DNA of 64,000 bases from Mycolicibacter kumamotonensis (GTDB taxonomy: Bacteria; Actinomycetota; Actinomycetes; Mycobacteriales; Mycobacteriaceae), in assembly GCF_002086285.1 (NCBI RefSeq), contig NZ_MVHU01000017.1, positions 32,588-96,587 on the forward strand, in the 5' to 3' direction. This document shows positions 34,544 to 44,452 of this stretch, piece by piece. Below the pieces are notes generated by a model. That model was not told where the DNA came from and did no database searches. It worked only from the letters and a program-made list of their open reading frames with translations. Each line of letters begins with the position of its first letter. Position 1 is the first letter of the stretch. The position numbers were made by a program, and so were the translations under genes.

Positions 34544-37075
34544 TCACTCGTCGCGAAGCTCGGTCGCCGGGGTGGAGCGGGTGGACTTCCACGCCGGAAT
34601 GATGGCCGCGAAGACCGCGGCGACGGTGGCCAGCACCGCATACATCACCGCGTCGGTCCAGGGGAACACCAGCGGGGTGATCAGGCCGACGTTGACGACG
34701 GCCGCCCGCCGAACCGCTTCGGAGATCGCGATCGACAACACCGCGCCGAACAGCCCGCCGGCCGCGCCGGCGACGACGGCTTCGACCGTGGTGATGCTGA
34801 AGACCCGGAGCCGGGTGGCGCCCAGCGCCTGGATCAGCGCCACCTCGCGCTTGCGGCGGATGCCGACCAGCAACAGCGTCGACAACACCGACACGAACGC
34901 GATGGCGAGCAGGCCGTACTTGAGGGTGTTCAGCGGTGTGAGGTACCGGCCGATCGAGGTCGCGATCTCCGAGGCGTAGCCGGCGGTGTCCACCGCGGTC
35001 ACCGGCTGGTCGAACTTTGCGGCCCCGATGGTGTCGATGACCTGCTCGGCGGTGAACCCCGCCGCCGGGGTGGCGAAGATCAGGCCGGCGGGCTGGGGGC
35101 CGTAGATCTGTTCGGCGATCGAGTACGGCATGTATATCCGGCGCCCACCGTATTCGGGGGTGGCCACAATTGTGCCGATACTCATGGCCTGCGCGTCGAG
35201 TCCACTTCCAAAGACCAAAATGTCACCGATGTGGAGATTTTTCTCTCTGGCGAGGACGCTGCCGATGACGAGCTGATTGGCTTTCTGGCTCGCCTCCGGC
35301 GATTGCCCGGCGAGTAATCCGAACGGGAATGTCGGTCGGTCCTGGGCCTGAATATGCGCCAGCGACCCGTCTTTGAGGCTGATCTCGATTTCAGCCATCC
35401 GCTCGATTTTGTCCACACCGGTCAACGAGTTGAGTTTGTTGACCGTCTGCGGGGCGAATCGGGCGTCAATGGGCCCGTAATCGGCGAAGCGCGTCGTGGT
35501 GACGGCAATGCGCCCGTCGGACTGCGATTCGGCGACCCGGGTCGCGCCGATGTGAATCGCGACCAGGAAGCCGGAGAGCAGGATCGCGACCACGACCGGC
35601 ACCGCGATGGCGCCCGAGATCGCCGCGGTACGTGAACGGTCCGAGCGCAGCGCGTTGAGGGCGATGGTCAGCGTCGCCCCGCGCGACTTGCTGGGCTTCG
35701 TCCGCAGGCTGGTGATGGCCTGGGCGCTCAGGTACGCCGTGGCCAGCAGCAGGCCGATGATCGCGACCACGGCGCCGGCGTCGGCGAGGGCGGCCTGCCA
35801 GGGCACCAGCGCCCCGGACAGCGTGGCCATCCGGGCCGCGATCACCCCGGTCAGTCCGATCGCCAGCAGTAGCAGCGCCTTGGACCAGATCTTGCGCCCG
35901 GTGGTCTGTTCTTGGGCCGCCCGCCCGGACAGTTCGGCCGCGATCGGGGTGTTGGACGCCGACAGCGACGGGCCCACCGCGGCCACCACCGCCAACACGA
36001 TGCCGGCCAGGACACCGACCACCAGGATCACCGGTTTGAGGACCACCGGCACGGTGACGCCGACGAACCGTTCGGTCAGCTCGCTGGCGCTGGCCACGAT
36101 CGGCTCGGAGATGATGATGCCGGTCAGCACGCCCATCGCCGATCCCGCCGCGCCCAGCAGGGCGGCTTCGCTGAGGAACCCGGTCATGATCGAGGCCGGT
36201 GAGGCCCCCAATGCGGAGGCGATCGCGATCTCGCGGCGGCGTTCCTCCACCGACAGGCGGGTGATCTGCGTGATCAGGATGACCCCGACACCGACGGAGA
36301 TCAGGGCGAAAATCCCCAGCAGGGGCAGCAGCACGTCGTTGACGTTGTAGCCCCGCGCCGGTTCGCTGCGAGGCTGCACGCTGTAGGTGGGCCCGAGGGT
36401 GGTCTTCAGCTGCTGCTGGACCTGGGCGGGGTCGGCGCCGTCGTCCAGGGTCACATACACCATGTCCACCCGGTCGCCGCGGGCGAACTGCACCTTGGCC
36501 ATGCTCATCGGCAGCACCGTGACCAGGCCGTTGTTGACGTCGTCCAGGTCCTCCACCCGCTGGAACTTGTCCATTGCCAGCTGCCCGACGTCGGTGACCA
36601 GGGTCGCCGAGGAGTCCAGCGAGTCGCCGAGCGTGCGCGAGATCGCCGGCGGCGGCTCCTGCTGGCCGGCCTGGCAGACCTTCGGGTCGACGATCCACTG
36701 CGCCGAGCAGTCCACGCCCAGGCCCAGCCCGAAGCTCTCCTTGCCGTCGTTGCGGATCATCGTCACGCCGCGGATGACCGGGACCACCGCTGCCACCCCG
36801 GGCACCGAACGGGCGTGGTCGACGACGGCCGGGCTGATGCCGCCGCGGGTCGCGGCACCGACCACCCGCAGCGGAGCGGGGCCGGCGATCTGATAGCCGA
36901 CGTCGTCGATGGCCTTGGAGACGCTGGTGACCTCGATCATGACGGCCACCACGACGGCCACCCCGCCGCCGAGGGAGAACGCGGCCAGTGCGGCCCGGAA
37001 AGCGTGTTTACGAACGGCCCGGAAATTGATGATCCGGAGCAGGCCGAAAGTGGCCGCTAATGTTCCGCGAGCCAT
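34544..37075 (-). CDS. ABC transporter permease with two FtsX-type domains (MacB-like)
   Basis: An 843-residue membrane protein. The N-terminal anchor (AALAAFSLGGGVAVVVAVMI) is followed by a large extracytoplasmic MacPCD-like domain, an FtsX block of three helices (about residues 250-390), a second anchor and extracytoplasmic domain, and a final FtsX block ending in FAAIIPAWKSTRSTPATELRDE. This layout fits exporters of lipids or peptides, or lipoprotein-handling systems. It overlaps its ATPase gene by 19 bp. Size and pairing recall Rv0987/Rv0986 of M. tuberculosis, but orthology was not tested. Around 35150-35420 the GC content falls and unusual A/T-rich codons appear, suggesting mosaic origin. 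Confidence 0.88.
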   Translation of the reverse strand: MARGTLAATFGLLRIINFRAVRKHAFRAALAAFSLGGGVAVVVAVMIEVTSVSKAIDDVGYQIAGPAPLRVVGAATRGGISPAVVDHARSVPGVAAVVPVIRGVTMIRNDGKESFGLGLGVDCSAQWIVDPKVCQAGQQEPPPAISRTLGDSLDSSATLVTDVGQLAMDKFQRVEDLDDVNNGLVTVLPMSMAKVQFARGDRVDMVYVTLDDGADPAQVQQQLKTTLGPTYSVQPRSEPARGYNVNDVLLPLLGIFALISVGVGVILITQITRLSVEERRREIAIASALGASPASIMTGFLSEAALLGAAGSAMGVLTGIIISEPIVASASELTERFVGVTVPVVLKPVILVVGVLAGIVLAVVAAVGPSLSASNTPIAAELSGRAAQEQTTGRKIWSKALLLLAIGLTGVIAARMATLSGALVPWQAALADAGAVVAIIGLLLATAYLSAQAITSLRTKPSKSRGATLTIALNALRSDRSRTAAISGAIAVPVVVAILLSGFLVAIHIGATRVAESQSDGRIAVTTTRFADYGPIDARFAPQTVNKLNSLTGVDKIERMAEIEISLKDGSLAHIQAQDRPTFPFGLLAGQSPEASQKANQLVIGSVLAREKNLHIGDILVFGSGLDAQAMSIGTIVATPEYGGRRIYMPYSIAEQIYGPQPAGLIFATPAAGFTAEQVIDTIGAAKFDQPVTAVDTAGYASEIATSIGRYLTPLNTLKYGLLAIAFVSVLSTLLLVGIRRKREVALIQALGATRLRVFSITTVEAVVAGAAGGLFGAVLSIAISEAVRRAAVVNVGLITPLVFPWTDAVMYAVLATVAAVFAAIIPAWKSTRSTPATELRDE

Positions 37076-37848
37076 GTCACATTGTTGGGCGTGTGAGCCA
37101 TTCCACTATCGCTCTCGATTTCGCCGTCGAGTAGCGAAACAAGACGCGGGGCATCGTCGGCGATTTTCCGATCGTGAGTCACCAGAACAATGGTCTGGCC
37201 CGCCGCGTTCAAATTGTAAAGCGCGTCGATCACCCGATGGCCATTAAGGGTGTCGAGATTACCAGTGGGTTCGTCGGCCAGAATCACGTCGGGTTTCATG
37301 AAAAGCGCGCGGGCGACGGCCACGCGCTGTTGTTCACCGCCGGACAATTCCGACGGCACCCGCTTGGATTTCGCCGCCAGCCCGACCTGGTCCAGCAGGC
37401 TCATCGCGTGGGCGTACTGCGAGCGACCGGATTTGCCGGCCAGCAGGCCCGGGAGCATGACGTTCTCCACCACCGACAGGCCCGCTAGGAGGTTGAATGC
37501 CTGGAAGACGTAGCCGAGGGTCTGACATCGCACGGCGGCCAACTGCCGGCGCGAGAGCTGGGAGACGCTTTGGCCGTTGATCAGAACATCGCCGCTGGTC
37601 GGCATGTCCAGCAGGCCGAGAATGCTCAGCAACGTCGACTTGCCCGAACCCGACGGCCCGACCAGCGCGACGAATTCCCCGCGGGTTATCTGGATATCGA
37701 TGTTGCGCAATACCGGTGTGGCCGTATCGCCTTCACCGAACTGTTTGTAGAGATTGCGCGCTTCCAGGACCACAGGCGGTCTAAGAACGACCGGCGGCGT
37801 CTGGCCGTTATGGTCGAGCTCCACGGTGTGCATGTCGGTCCTGATCAT
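37057..37848 (-). CDS. ABC transporter ATP-binding protein (MacB/LolD type)
   Basis: A 263-residue ATPase partner of the permease encoded next. Walker A is GPSGSGKST, the signature motif [15 protein letters not shown], Walker [13 protein letters not shown] and the switch histidine VTHD. The [13 protein letters not shown] loop is typical of the LolD/MacB class. The first ~30 residues ([19 protein letters not shown]) are an extension before the usual LYKQFGEGD start; an ATG at 37833 is an alternative. The C-terminus runs 19 bp into the permease gene, implying coupled translation. Confidence 0.93.
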   Translation of the reverse strand: MIRTDMHTVELDHNGQTPPVVLRPPVVLEARNLYKQFGEGDTATPVLRNIDIQITRGEFVALVGPSGSGKSTLLSILGLLDMPTSGDVLINGQSVSQLSRRQLAAVRCQTLGYVFQAFNLLAGLSVVENVMLPGLLAGKSGRSQYAHAMSLLDQVGLAAKSKRVPSELSGGEQQRVAVARALFMKPDVILADEPTGNLDTLNGHRVIDALYNLNAAGQTIVLVTHDRKIADDAPRLVSLLDGEIESDSGMAHTPNNVTWLAEH

Positions 37849-38124
37849 GAATCTCCAACGGCGTGTGTAATACCCCGATCATGCCCCTATTGGGCGAGTT
37901 CCTCAATTCTTTGCGCACTCCGATGATGCTGCGCTACCGGGGAGCCCGCAGACGATCATACCGACCTGAGCCGCTCGCCAAAAATCATTCCTTCGTGACC
38001 CCGCCCACCATTGACGGCCCTGGTGGGCGGGCCTTCCGGCGGACATCGGCGACGCCGGTACCCCGGTTTCGGCGAGAAATACTCTGACCTGCGGCTAATC
38101 GTTCACCGACCGCGAGCCATCGAA
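37849..38124. other. Intergenic region upstream of the ABC operon
   Basis: This 276-bp non-coding stretch is less GC-rich than its surroundings. It separates the Rv0495c-like gene from the ABC operon, both on the minus strand, and marks the right edge of the accessory block. It contains the hairpin at 38000-38031 and presumably the ABC promoter between 37849 and about 37950; no clear -10/-35 pair was chosen. Confidence 0.5.
38000..38031 (-). terminator. Hairpin terminator candidate after the Rv0495c-like gene
   Basis: An 11-bp perfect inverted repeat, CCCGCCCACCA (38000-38010) and TGGTGGGCGGG (38021-38031), has a 10-nt loop. On the minus strand it lies 94 bp after the stop at 38125. A TTTTT run follows 15 bases further on (37980-37984 as AAAAA on plus). 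It fits termination of the upstream gene before the ABC promoter. Confidence 0.6.
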
Positions 38125-38934
38125 TTAGGCCTCGCGCTGTTCGGATTGGTGGGCGGCGCCGGTTGCCGGGTGCACGGCCACCAACCCCAGTTCGTTGCGC
38201 CGCTGGCAGATCGTCGCCAACTCGGCGTAGGCCTTGGCGCCCAGCAATTCGGTGAGTTCGGGCGCCAGGCTCTGCCACACCTGCCTGGTGCCGACGTGGG
38301 CCGCCGGGTCGCCGGTGCAGTACCAGTGCAGATCCTCACCGCCCGGGCCCCAGCCCCGCCGGTCGAACTCGGTGATCGTGGTCTTGAGGATCTCGGTGTC
38401 GTCGGGGCGCGTCACCCACTCCTGGCTGCGCCGAATCGGCAGCTGCCAGCACACGTCCGGCTTCATGGTCAGCGGTTCCACCCCGAGCCGGACCGCCTTG
38501 ATGTGCAGCGCACAGCCCGCACCGCCGGCGAACCCGGGCCGGTTCAGGAAGATGCAGGCGCCCTTGACGGTTCGGGTGCGCAGTTGTTCCTCGCCGTCGT
38601 TCTCGTCGTACTCCAGGTAGCCCTTCTTGCCCAGGCCCTTCTCGCGCAGCTGCCAGTCGGCATCGGTCAGCTGCGCCACGGCGTCATCGAGCTTGGCGCG
38701 GTCGTCGTCGTCACACAGGAACGCACCGTGCGAACAGCACCCGTCGTCGGGCCGGCCGGCCACGATGCCCCGGCAGGCCGGCGTGCCGAACACGCACGTC
38801 CAACGGGACAACAGCCAGGTCAGGTCGGCCGCGATGAGGTGTTCGGGATTGTCCGGGTCATAGAACTCCACCCATTCACGAGGGAAGTCCAAGCCGACTT
38901 CACGCCGTTGGGGTGCTGATTGCGCGGGGGTCAC
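38125..38934 (-). CDS. Conserved hypothetical, Rv0495c family
   Basis: A 269-residue protein of unknown function, well conserved in actinobacteria. Its N-terminal third has clustered cysteines and histidine ([24 protein letters not shown]), a spacing that suggests metal binding, possibly zinc or an Fe-S centre. Further motifs are [38 protein letters not shown] and [13 protein letters not shown] start at 38934 is used. The gene is divergent from the exopolyphosphatase gene (71-bp gap) and marks the return of core gene order. Confidence 0.75.
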   Translation of the reverse strand: MTPAQSAPQRREVGLDFPREWVEFYDPDNPEHLIAADLTWLLSRWTCVFGTPACRGIVAGRPDDGCCSHGAFLCDDDDRAKLDDAVAQLTDADWQLREKGLGKKGYLEYDENDGEEQLRTRTVKGACIFLNRPGFAGGAGCALHIKAVRLGVEPLTMKPDVCWQLPIRRSQEWVTRPDDTEILKTTITEFDRRGWGPGGEDLHWYCTGDPAAHVGTRQVWQSLAPELTELLGAKAYAELATICQRRNELGLVAVHPATGAAHQSEQREA

Positions 38935-39005
38935 AAAACTCCACGCTAGACCAGAAATTCGCGTGGTCTCACGTCGCCGATACCTCGCCCCGTTAAGTTG
39001 GGGGC

Positions 39006-40004
39006 GTGCGATTAGGCGTGCTCGACGTCGGCAGCAACACCGTCCACCTGCTGGTGGTAGATGCCCACCGGGGTGGTCACCCGACCCCGATGAGCTCGAC
39101 TAAGGCCACGTTACGGCTGGCGGAGGCCACCGACAGCTCGGGCAAGATCACCCGGCGCGGTGCCGACAAACTGGTGTCCACGATCGGCGAATTCGCGACC
39201 ATCGCAGCGAGTTCGGGCTGCGCGGAGCTGATGGCGTTCGCCACCTCGGCGGTGCGCGACGCGTCCAACTCCGAGGACGTGCTGGCGCGGGTGCGCACCG
39301 AGGCCGGGGTTCAGTTGCAGGTCCTGGAGGGCGAGGACGAGTCCCGCCTGACGTTCCTGGCGGTGCGCCGCTGGTTCGGCTGGAGCGCCGGGCGAATCAT
39401 CAACCTCGACATCGGCGGCGGCTCACTGGAAATGTCCAGCGGTCTCGACGAGGAACCGGAGGTGGCCCTGTCGCTGCCGCTGGGAGCCGGCCGGCTCACC
39501 CGGGAATGGCTGCCCGAAGACCCGCCCGGGCGGCGCCGGGTGGCGATGCTGCGCGATTGGCTGGACACCGAGTTGGCGGGCGCGGCCGCGACCGTCCTGG
39601 ACGCCGGACCGCCCGACCTGGCGGTGGCCAGCTCCAAAACATTTCGTTCGCTGGCCCGGCTCACCGGTGCGGCGCCGTCGGCCGCCGGGCCGCGCGTTCG
39701 GCGCACATTGACCGCCGCCGGCCTTAGGCAGCTCATATCATTCATCTCTAGGATGACCACGGCAGATCGTGCCGAATTGGAAGGGGTGAGCGCCGAGCGG
39801 GCCCCGCAGATCGTGGCGGGTGCGCTGGTGGCGGAAGCGAGCATGCGAGCGCTGTCGATCGAAGCGGTTCAGATTTGCCCGTGGGCACTGCGGGAGGGTT
39901 TGATCCTGCGGCGGCTCGACCGGGAAGCCGACAGCGCCACCTTGCTCCAGTCCTCGTCCATGGGTATGGCGGTGGCCGGGCAGGTGGAAGGAGACCGTCG
40001 ATGA
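39006..40004 (+). CDS. Ppx/GppA phosphatase family protein (Rv0496-like exopolyphosphatase)
   Basis: A 332-residue ASKHA-fold hydrolase of inorganic polyphosphate or pppGpp. Motifs are [14 protein letters not shown] at the N-terminus, [24 protein letters not shown] (phosphate-binding loop) and the C-terminal [12 protein letters not shown]. The M. tuberculosis orthologue acts on short-chain polyphosphate. The GTG start at 39006 is preceded by GTTGGGGGC. The stop overlaps the next ATG (ATGA). Nearby senX3-regX3 belongs to phosphate control, but the two loci are separated here by the accessory block. Confidence 0.9.
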   Translation: MRLGVLDVGSNTVHLLVVDAHRGGHPTPMSSTKATLRLAEATDSSGKITRRGADKLVSTIGEFATIAASSGCAELMAFATSAVRDASNSEDVLARVRTEAGVQLQVLEGEDESRLTFLAVRRWFGWSAGRIINLDIGGGSLEMSSGLDEEPEVALSLPLGAGRLTREWLPEDPPGRRRVAMLRDWLDTELAGAAATVLDAGPPDLAVASSKTFRSLARLTGAAPSAAGPRVRRTLTAAGLRQLISFISRMTTADRAELEGVSAERAPQIVAGALVAEASMRALSIEAVQICPWALREGLILRRLDREADSATLLQSSSMGMAVAGQVEGDRR

Positions 40005-41056
40005 CTGGGCCCAAGCCTGATCCCCGCGACATCGAGACGCGGCCGATATCGGTCGCCGAACTGCTCGCCAAGAACGGGACGATCGGCTCCCCGCCGGTCA
40101 CCGGGCGCCGTCGGCGCAGGCGCGGTAATGCCGACGCCGTCACGGTCGCCGAACTGACCGGCGAGATCCCCATCATCCGCGACGACCAGAACCCCCCGGA
40201 CGACCAGAAGCCCCCGGAGCAGAGCGCCCCGGCCGAGCCGTCGGGCAGCCCGAAAAGCTCAGACAGTTCCGGCGGCGAGCCGAGCGGCGGGCTGCTCATC
40301 GGTCCGGACCCCGGGTTCATCGAAGAGGAGCCGCCGGCCACCGGGCCGCGCCCCGTCGAGCAGGTGGAGTTCGCCAACCGCTCGGTTCCCGAGCCGCGCT
40401 GGCCCAAATCCCCGCCGCAGCCGCCGCGCGGTAGCGGCCCGCAGCAAAGCCCCTACCCGCGTCCGATGCGCCGGTCCGACCCGCCGGCCGCGGAGAACGG
40501 CCGACCCGCCGAGGCCCGACCGACGGGCTCCGGGGCGGAACAGATGCGACCCGACCCGGTCGACACCTACACCGACATCGAAGTCGACGTGATGGACACC
40601 GACGTGCGAGACGCCGACCTGCAGGTCGGCGACTCCGCCTATGTGCGCTCGGTCCTCAGCAAGGCCGGCAGCACCGAGCGGTCGGTCCGATCGGATTTCG
40701 CCGCCGGCTCCGCGGAGCGCCCCGACACCGCGGACCTCGCCGAACCCGACGAGGCCGGCGCCGCCGAAACCGAGCACGCCGACGAATACGCCGGCCCGAC
40801 GGGACTGGTCGGCGGGGCACTGGTGGTGCTGCAGTCGATGCTGGCGGTGGCGTTCGGAGGCGGATTGTTCATCGCCTTCGACCAGCTGTGGCGGTGGAAC
40901 AGCATCGTGGCGCTGGTGCTCACGGTCCTGGTCACACTCGGCTTGGTGGCCGCCGTGCAGGCCGTCCGCAAGACCGTCGACATCGTCAGCACCTTGATCG
41001 CGGTGGCCGTCGGGCTGCTGGTCACCTTGGGGCCGCTGGCGCTGCACGCCAATTAG
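40001..41056 (+). CDS. Proline-rich membrane protein (Rv0497-like)
   Basis: A 351-residue protein. Residues 1-~265 are hydrophilic and probably disordered, rich in Pro, Asp, Glu and Ser, with a conserved N-terminus ([20 protein letters not shown]). The C-terminus holds three hydrophobic segments ([55 protein letters not shown]). The N-terminal tail should be cytoplasmic and may be a phosphorylation or interaction platform, but that is inference. Translation is coupled to the preceding Ppx/GppA gene by the ATGA overlap. Function unknown. Confidence 0.82.
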   Translation: MTGPKPDPRDIETRPISVAELLAKNGTIGSPPVTGRRRRRRGNADAVTVAELTGEIPIIRDDQNPPDDQKPPEQSAPAEPSGSPKSSDSSGGEPSGGLLIGPDPGFIEEEPPATGPRPVEQVEFANRSVPEPRWPKSPPQPPRGSGPQQSPYPRPMRRSDPPAAENGRPAEARPTGSGAEQMRPDPVDTYTDIEVDVMDTDVRDADLQVGDSAYVRSVLSKAGSTERSVRSDFAAGSAERPDTADLAEPDEAGAAETEHADEYAGPTGLVGGALVVLQSMLAVAFGGGLFIAFDQLWRWNSIVALVLTVLVTLGLVAAVQAVRKTVDIVSTLIAVAVGLLVTLGPLALHAN

Positions 41057-41073
41057 CCGGTCACTATTAGTCC

Positions 41074-41916
41074 GTGCGCCCCGCCATCAAGGTCGGATTG
41101 TCGACGGCTTCGGTTTACCCGCTGAGGGCCGAGGCCGCCTTCGAGTACGCGGCCCGGCTCGGCTACGACGGCGTCGAGCTGATGGTGTGGGGGGAGTCGG
41201 TCAGCCAGGACATCGGCGCGGTGCGACGGCTGTCGCAGAAGTACCGGGTACCGGTGCTGTCGGTGCATGCACCGTGTCTGCTGATCTCGCAACGGGTCTG
41301 GGGCGCCAACCCGATCCACAAGCTGGAGCGCAGCGTCCGGGCCGCCGAACGGCTCGAGGCCCAGACCGTCGTGGTGCACCCGCCGTTCCGCTGGCAGCGG
41401 CGCTACGCCGAGGGATTCAGCGACCAGGTCGCCGAGCTGGAGGCCAGAAGCGATGTCGCCGTGGCGGTGGAGAACATGTTCCCGTTCCGGACCGACCGGT
41501 TCTTCGGCGCCGATCAGTCCCGTGAGCGGATGCGCCGGCGCGGGGGCGGCCCCGGCGCGGGGATCTCGGCGTTCGCGCCGTCCTACGATCCGCTCGACGG
41601 CGGGCACGCGCACTACACCCTGGACTTGTCGCACACCGCGACGGCCGGCACCGACGCCCTGGAGATGGCCCGCCGGATGGGATCGGGCCTGACGCACCTG
41701 CACCTGTGCGACGGCACCGGGCTGCCGGCCGATGAGCATCTGGTGCCCGGCCGCGGCGATCAGCCGACCGTCGAGGTGTGCCAGATGTTGGCCGCCGGCG
41801 ACTTCACCGGGCACGTGGTGCTGGAGGTGACCACCTCCCAGGCGCGTTCGCCGCACGAGCGTGAGGCGTTGTTGATCGAGTCGCTACAGTTCGCTCGCAC
41901 GCACCTGCTGCGCTGA
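41074..41916 (+). CDS. Xylose-isomerase-like TIM-barrel protein (Rv0498-like)
   Basis: A 280-residue sugar-phosphate isomerase/epimerase-family protein with a TIM barrel and a probable divalent-metal centre. Candidate ligands lie in VSVHAPCLL, VVVHPPFRW, VAVENMFPF, HYTLDLSHTAT and LTHLHLCDGTG, near the expected strand ends. The GTG start gives exactly the length of the M. tuberculosis protein. It is 17 bp after the Pro-rich membrane protein gene in an apparent operon running from the Ppx/GppA gene to proC. The substrate is unknown. Confidence 0.85.
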   Translation: MRPAIKVGLSTASVYPLRAEAAFEYAARLGYDGVELMVWGESVSQDIGAVRRLSQKYRVPVLSVHAPCLLISQRVWGANPIHKLERSVRAAERLEAQTVVVHPPFRWQRRYAEGFSDQVAELEARSDVAVAVENMFPFRTDRFFGADQSRERMRRRGGGPGAGISAFAPSYDPLDGGHAHYTLDLSHTATAGTDALEMARRMGSGLTHLHLCDGTGLPADEHLVPGRGDQPTVEVCQMLAAGDFTGHVVLEVTTSQARSPHEREALLIESLQFARTHLLR

Positions 41917-41949
41917 TCGCCGGATCGCTGAGACCCAAGGAGCCCACGC

Positions 41950-42780
41950 GTGACCTCATCCACGCTGTTCACCGATGCCATGGCCCTGGTGCGCCTCGAC
42001 GGGGACGAGCATGTCGCGTCGTTTGCCGGAGAGCTGAACGAGCACTGGACCATCGGCCCGAAGGTGCACGGCGGTGCGATGCTGGCGTTGTGCGCCAACG
42101 CCGCCCGCTTGGCGTGCGGCGCCCCTTCGGATGCGCTGCAGCCGGTCGCGGTGTCCGCCAGCTACCTGTGGGCGCCCGACCCCGGACCGATGCAGTTGTC
42201 GACGACGATCCGCAAGCGCGGCCGCCGGGTCGGCCTCGTCGACGTCGAACTCAACCAGGGCCAGCGCACCGCGGTGCGCGCCGTCGTCACGCTGGGCGAG
42301 CCGGAGCACCAGGCGCCGCCACTGCTGTCGTTCAACCCGGTGGTGCCGTTGATGACGCCGGAGCCGCCGCCCGGCTTGGAGCCGATCGGTCCGGGCCATC
42401 CGATGGAGCACATCGTGCATCTGGCGCACGGCTGCGATATCCGGCCGGCGCTGACCACGCTCGGCCCCCGCTCGGACGGAGGCCCGCCGGTGATCGAGAT
42501 GTGGGTGCGGCCCAAAGACGCCGCACCCGATGTGTTGTTCGCGCTGCTGTGCGGCGATGTGTCGGCGCCGGTGACCTTCGCCGTCGATCGCAATGGCTGG
42601 GCGCCTACGGTGCAGCTCACCGCCTACCTGCGGGCCGTCCCGGCCGACGGGTGGCTGCGGGTGATCTGCAGCTGCGTGCAGATCGGTCAGGACTGGTTCG
42701 ACGAGGACCACACCGTCGTCGACTGCGAGGGCCGGATCGTGGTGCAGTCCCGGCAGCTGGCGATGGTTCCCGCCCGCTAG
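41950..42780 (+). CDS. Acyl-CoA thioesterase-like double-hotdog protein (Rv0499-like)
   Basis: A 276-residue protein with two hotdog folds, as in TesB-like thioesterases. The first half has the pattern HWTIGPKVHGGAMLALCANA, typical of the substrate-binding helix region. The second half includes EMWVRPKDAAPD and VTFAVDRNGWAPTVQLTAYLRA. The GTG start at 41950 follows AAGGAGCCC. The acyl substrate and in vivo role are not defined. It lies 33 bp after the TIM-barrel gene and 47 bp before proC. Confidence 0.82.
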   Translation: MTSSTLFTDAMALVRLDGDEHVASFAGELNEHWTIGPKVHGGAMLALCANAARLACGAPSDALQPVAVSASYLWAPDPGPMQLSTTIRKRGRRVGLVDVELNQGQRTAVRAVVTLGEPEHQAPPLLSFNPVVPLMTPEPPPGLEPIGPGHPMEHIVHLAHGCDIRPALTTLGPRSDGGPPVIEMWVRPKDAAPDVLFALLCGDVSAPVTFAVDRNGWAPTVQLTAYLRAVPADGWLRVICSCVQIGQDWFDEDHTVVDCEGRIVVQSRQLAMVPAR

Positions 42781-42827
42781 CGCGTCCCCGAGGGGGCCCA
42801 AAGGGTGGTATCTGCCATGCTGTCGCC

Positions 42828-43682
42828 ATGGCCAGAATCGCGATCATCGGCGGCGGCAACATGGGCGAAGCCCTGCTGGCGGGTTTGCTCGCGGCGGGAC
42901 GCCCGGTCAAGGACCTGGTGGTCGCCGAGCGGTTCGGTGATCGGGCCCGCCAGCTGTCTGAGAAGTATTCGGTGCTGGTGACATCGGTCGCCGACGCGAT
43001 GGAGAACGCGTCCATCGTGGTCGTCGCGGTGAAGCCGCAGGACGTGGACTCCGTCGTCGCCGAGTTCGCCAAGAACGTCACCGCCGCCTCCGGTGACAGC
43101 CCCGAGCAGGTGCTGGTGTCGATCGTGGCCGGTGTCACCACCGGGTACGTGGAGTCCAAGCTGCCGGCGGGGGCCGCGGTCATCCGGGTGATGCCCAACA
43201 CCCCGGTCAAGGTCGGCGCCGGGGCCAGCGCGCTGGCCAAGGGCCGATTCCCCAGCGCCGAGCAGGTCGACCAGGTCGCCGCGCTGTTCGAGTGCGTCGG
43301 CACGGTGGCGATCGTCCCGGAAGACCAGCTGGACGCGGTCACCGCGGTCTCGGGGTCCGGACCGGCGTACTTCTTCTTGATGGTGGAGGCGTTGGTGGAT
43401 GCCGGGGTGGCGGCCGGGCTGAGCCGGCAGGCCGCCACCGATCTGGCCGTGCAGACCATGGCCGGGGCGGCGCAGATGCTTGTGGACGGACGCAGCGAGA
43501 CGGCGGGGACCGCGGTCATCGACACCGGCCCGGCGCAGCTGAGAGCGATGGTGACCTCCCCCGGGGGGACCACCGCGGCCGCCCTGCGCGAACTGGAGGC
43601 GGGCGGCCTGCGGACCTCGGTCGATCGGGCGGTCCAGGCCGCAAAAACACGCTCTGAGCAGCTAAGAATTACATCAGAGTAA
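42828..43682 (+). CDS. proC: Pyrroline-5-carboxylate reductase ProC
   Basis: A 284-residue enzyme catalysing the last step of proline synthesis, reduction of pyrroline-5-carboxylate with NAD(P)H. The Rossmann motif IIGGGNMGEALLAGLL is at the N-terminus. VVAVKPQDVDSVV, IRVMPNTPVKVGAGAS and the C-terminal dimer and active-site segment AVSGSGPAYFFLMVEALVDA with SPGGTTAAALRELE are intact. The ATG at 42828 is the only start fitting the family; the much longer upstream extension of the frame overlaps the thioesterase gene. Confidence 0.96.
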   Translation: MARIAIIGGGNMGEALLAGLLAAGRPVKDLVVAERFGDRARQLSEKYSVLVTSVADAMENASIVVVAVKPQDVDSVVAEFAKNVTAASGDSPEQVLVSIVAGVTTGYVESKLPAGAAVIRVMPNTPVKVGAGASALAKGRFPSAEQVDQVAALFECVGTVAIVPEDQLDAVTAVSGSGPAYFFLMVEALVDAGVAAGLSRQAATDLAVQTMAGAAQMLVDGRSETAGTAVIDTGPAQLRAMVTSPGGTTAAALRELEAGGLRTSVDRAVQAAKTRSEQLRITSE

Positions 43683-43821
43683 TTCACTTATTTTTCACAT
43701 ATTGCCCCTCACCCGTCGCAGGAACCCCATTCGTCCCGCTATTCTCCTCTATGTCTGTGCGTGTGGGCGCAGCGGAGGGGAAGCCGCTGGGACTGCACGT
43801 GCCTGATTGAAATGGGTAACG

Positions 43822-44079
43822 ATGACGTCTGCGAACGGGCCTTCGGCACGAGACTCGTCTGGCGGCAGGGCGGCACGGGATGCCGGCCCTGCCGAGGCGG
43901 GTCGGACACAATTTCTCACCGTGGCCGAGGTGGCTGCATTGATGCGGGTCAGCAAGATGACGGTGTACCGCCTGGTGCACAACGGCGAGCTGCCCGCGGT
44001 ACGGGTGGGACGGTCCTTCCGGGTGCACGCCAAGGCGGTGCACGACCTGTTGGAGACCTCCTTCTTCGACGCGGGCTGA
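43822..44079 (+). CDS. Excisionase-type (HTH_17) small DNA-binding protein, Rv0500A-like
   Basis: An 85-residue protein with a disordered N-terminus (~30 residues) and a winged-helix domain of the MerR/excisionase type: FLTVAEVAALMRVSKMTVYR, then LVHNGELPAVRVGRSFRVHA. The C-terminus ends in SFFDAG, as in the M. tuberculosis protein. The ATG at 43822 is chosen over an in-frame TTG at 43807. Despite the fold name, nothing suggests phage excision here: it is a conserved core gene located between proC and the bS22 gene, and is probably a regulator. A strong hairpin follows. Confidence 0.85.
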   Translation: MTSANGPSARDSSGGRAARDAGPAEAGRTQFLTVAEVAALMRVSKMTVYRLVHNGELPAVRVGRSFRVHAKAVHDLLETSFFDAG

Positions 44080-44102
44080 CCGCCACTCGACAGATAAGCG
44101 CC

Positions 44103-44134
44103 CCCCGGGCGTCGCCGCACGGCGACGCCCGGGG
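44103..44134 (+). terminator. Strong GC hairpin after the HTH_17 gene
   Basis: A perfect 14-bp stem (44103-44116 with 44121-44134) has a GCAC loop and starts 23 bp after the stop. No T-run follows, which is usual for mycobacterial terminators. It separates the proC-HTH unit from the bS22 gene. Confidence 0.75.
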
Positions 44135-44265
44135 TCGGCTGTGTCGTCGGTCCGCCTCGGGTGCCGGTTTTCTGTCCCGCCCTGGTCTACGGGTAAAGTG
44201 ACCGGGTCGAGCAAGTTCGCCCAGCGCCCCACCGGCGGCGCGGGCAGAAGCAGATAGCGGAGTTC

Positions 44266-44367
44266 ATGGGTTCAGTCATCAAGAAGCGGCGCAAGCGCAT
44301 GTCGAAGAAGAAGCACCGCAAGCTGCTTCGCCGTACCCGGGTTCAGCGCAGAAAACTCGGTAAGTAA
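44266..44367 (+). CDS. Small ribosomal subunit protein bS22
   Basis: A 33-residue, extremely basic ORF read directly from the sequence: [20 protein letters not shown] at the N-terminus and RVQRRKLGK at the end, with 20 Lys/Arg residues. It carries the AURKAIP1/COX24-like motif and corresponds to bS22, a small protein seen in mycobacterial 30S ribosome structures (Rv0500B-type gene). GCGGAG (44256-44261) lies a few bases before the ATG. It sits between the terminator at 44103-44134 and the galE2-like gene. It is easily missed because of its size. Confidence 0.9.
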
Positions 44368-44452
44368 CCCACCGGGCCGCAGGCCCCGGGTTCCCGGCCG
44401 GGGCGGCCGATCGCCGGTACTGCTTTTCTCCGGTGGCCGTTAGGCTTGCGGA

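Noticed and set aside
43684..43821. A prophage attachment region suggested by the excisionase-type gene
   Set aside because: The HTH_17 gene is a conserved core gene in mycobacteria; no integrase, direct repeats or tRNA are nearby.
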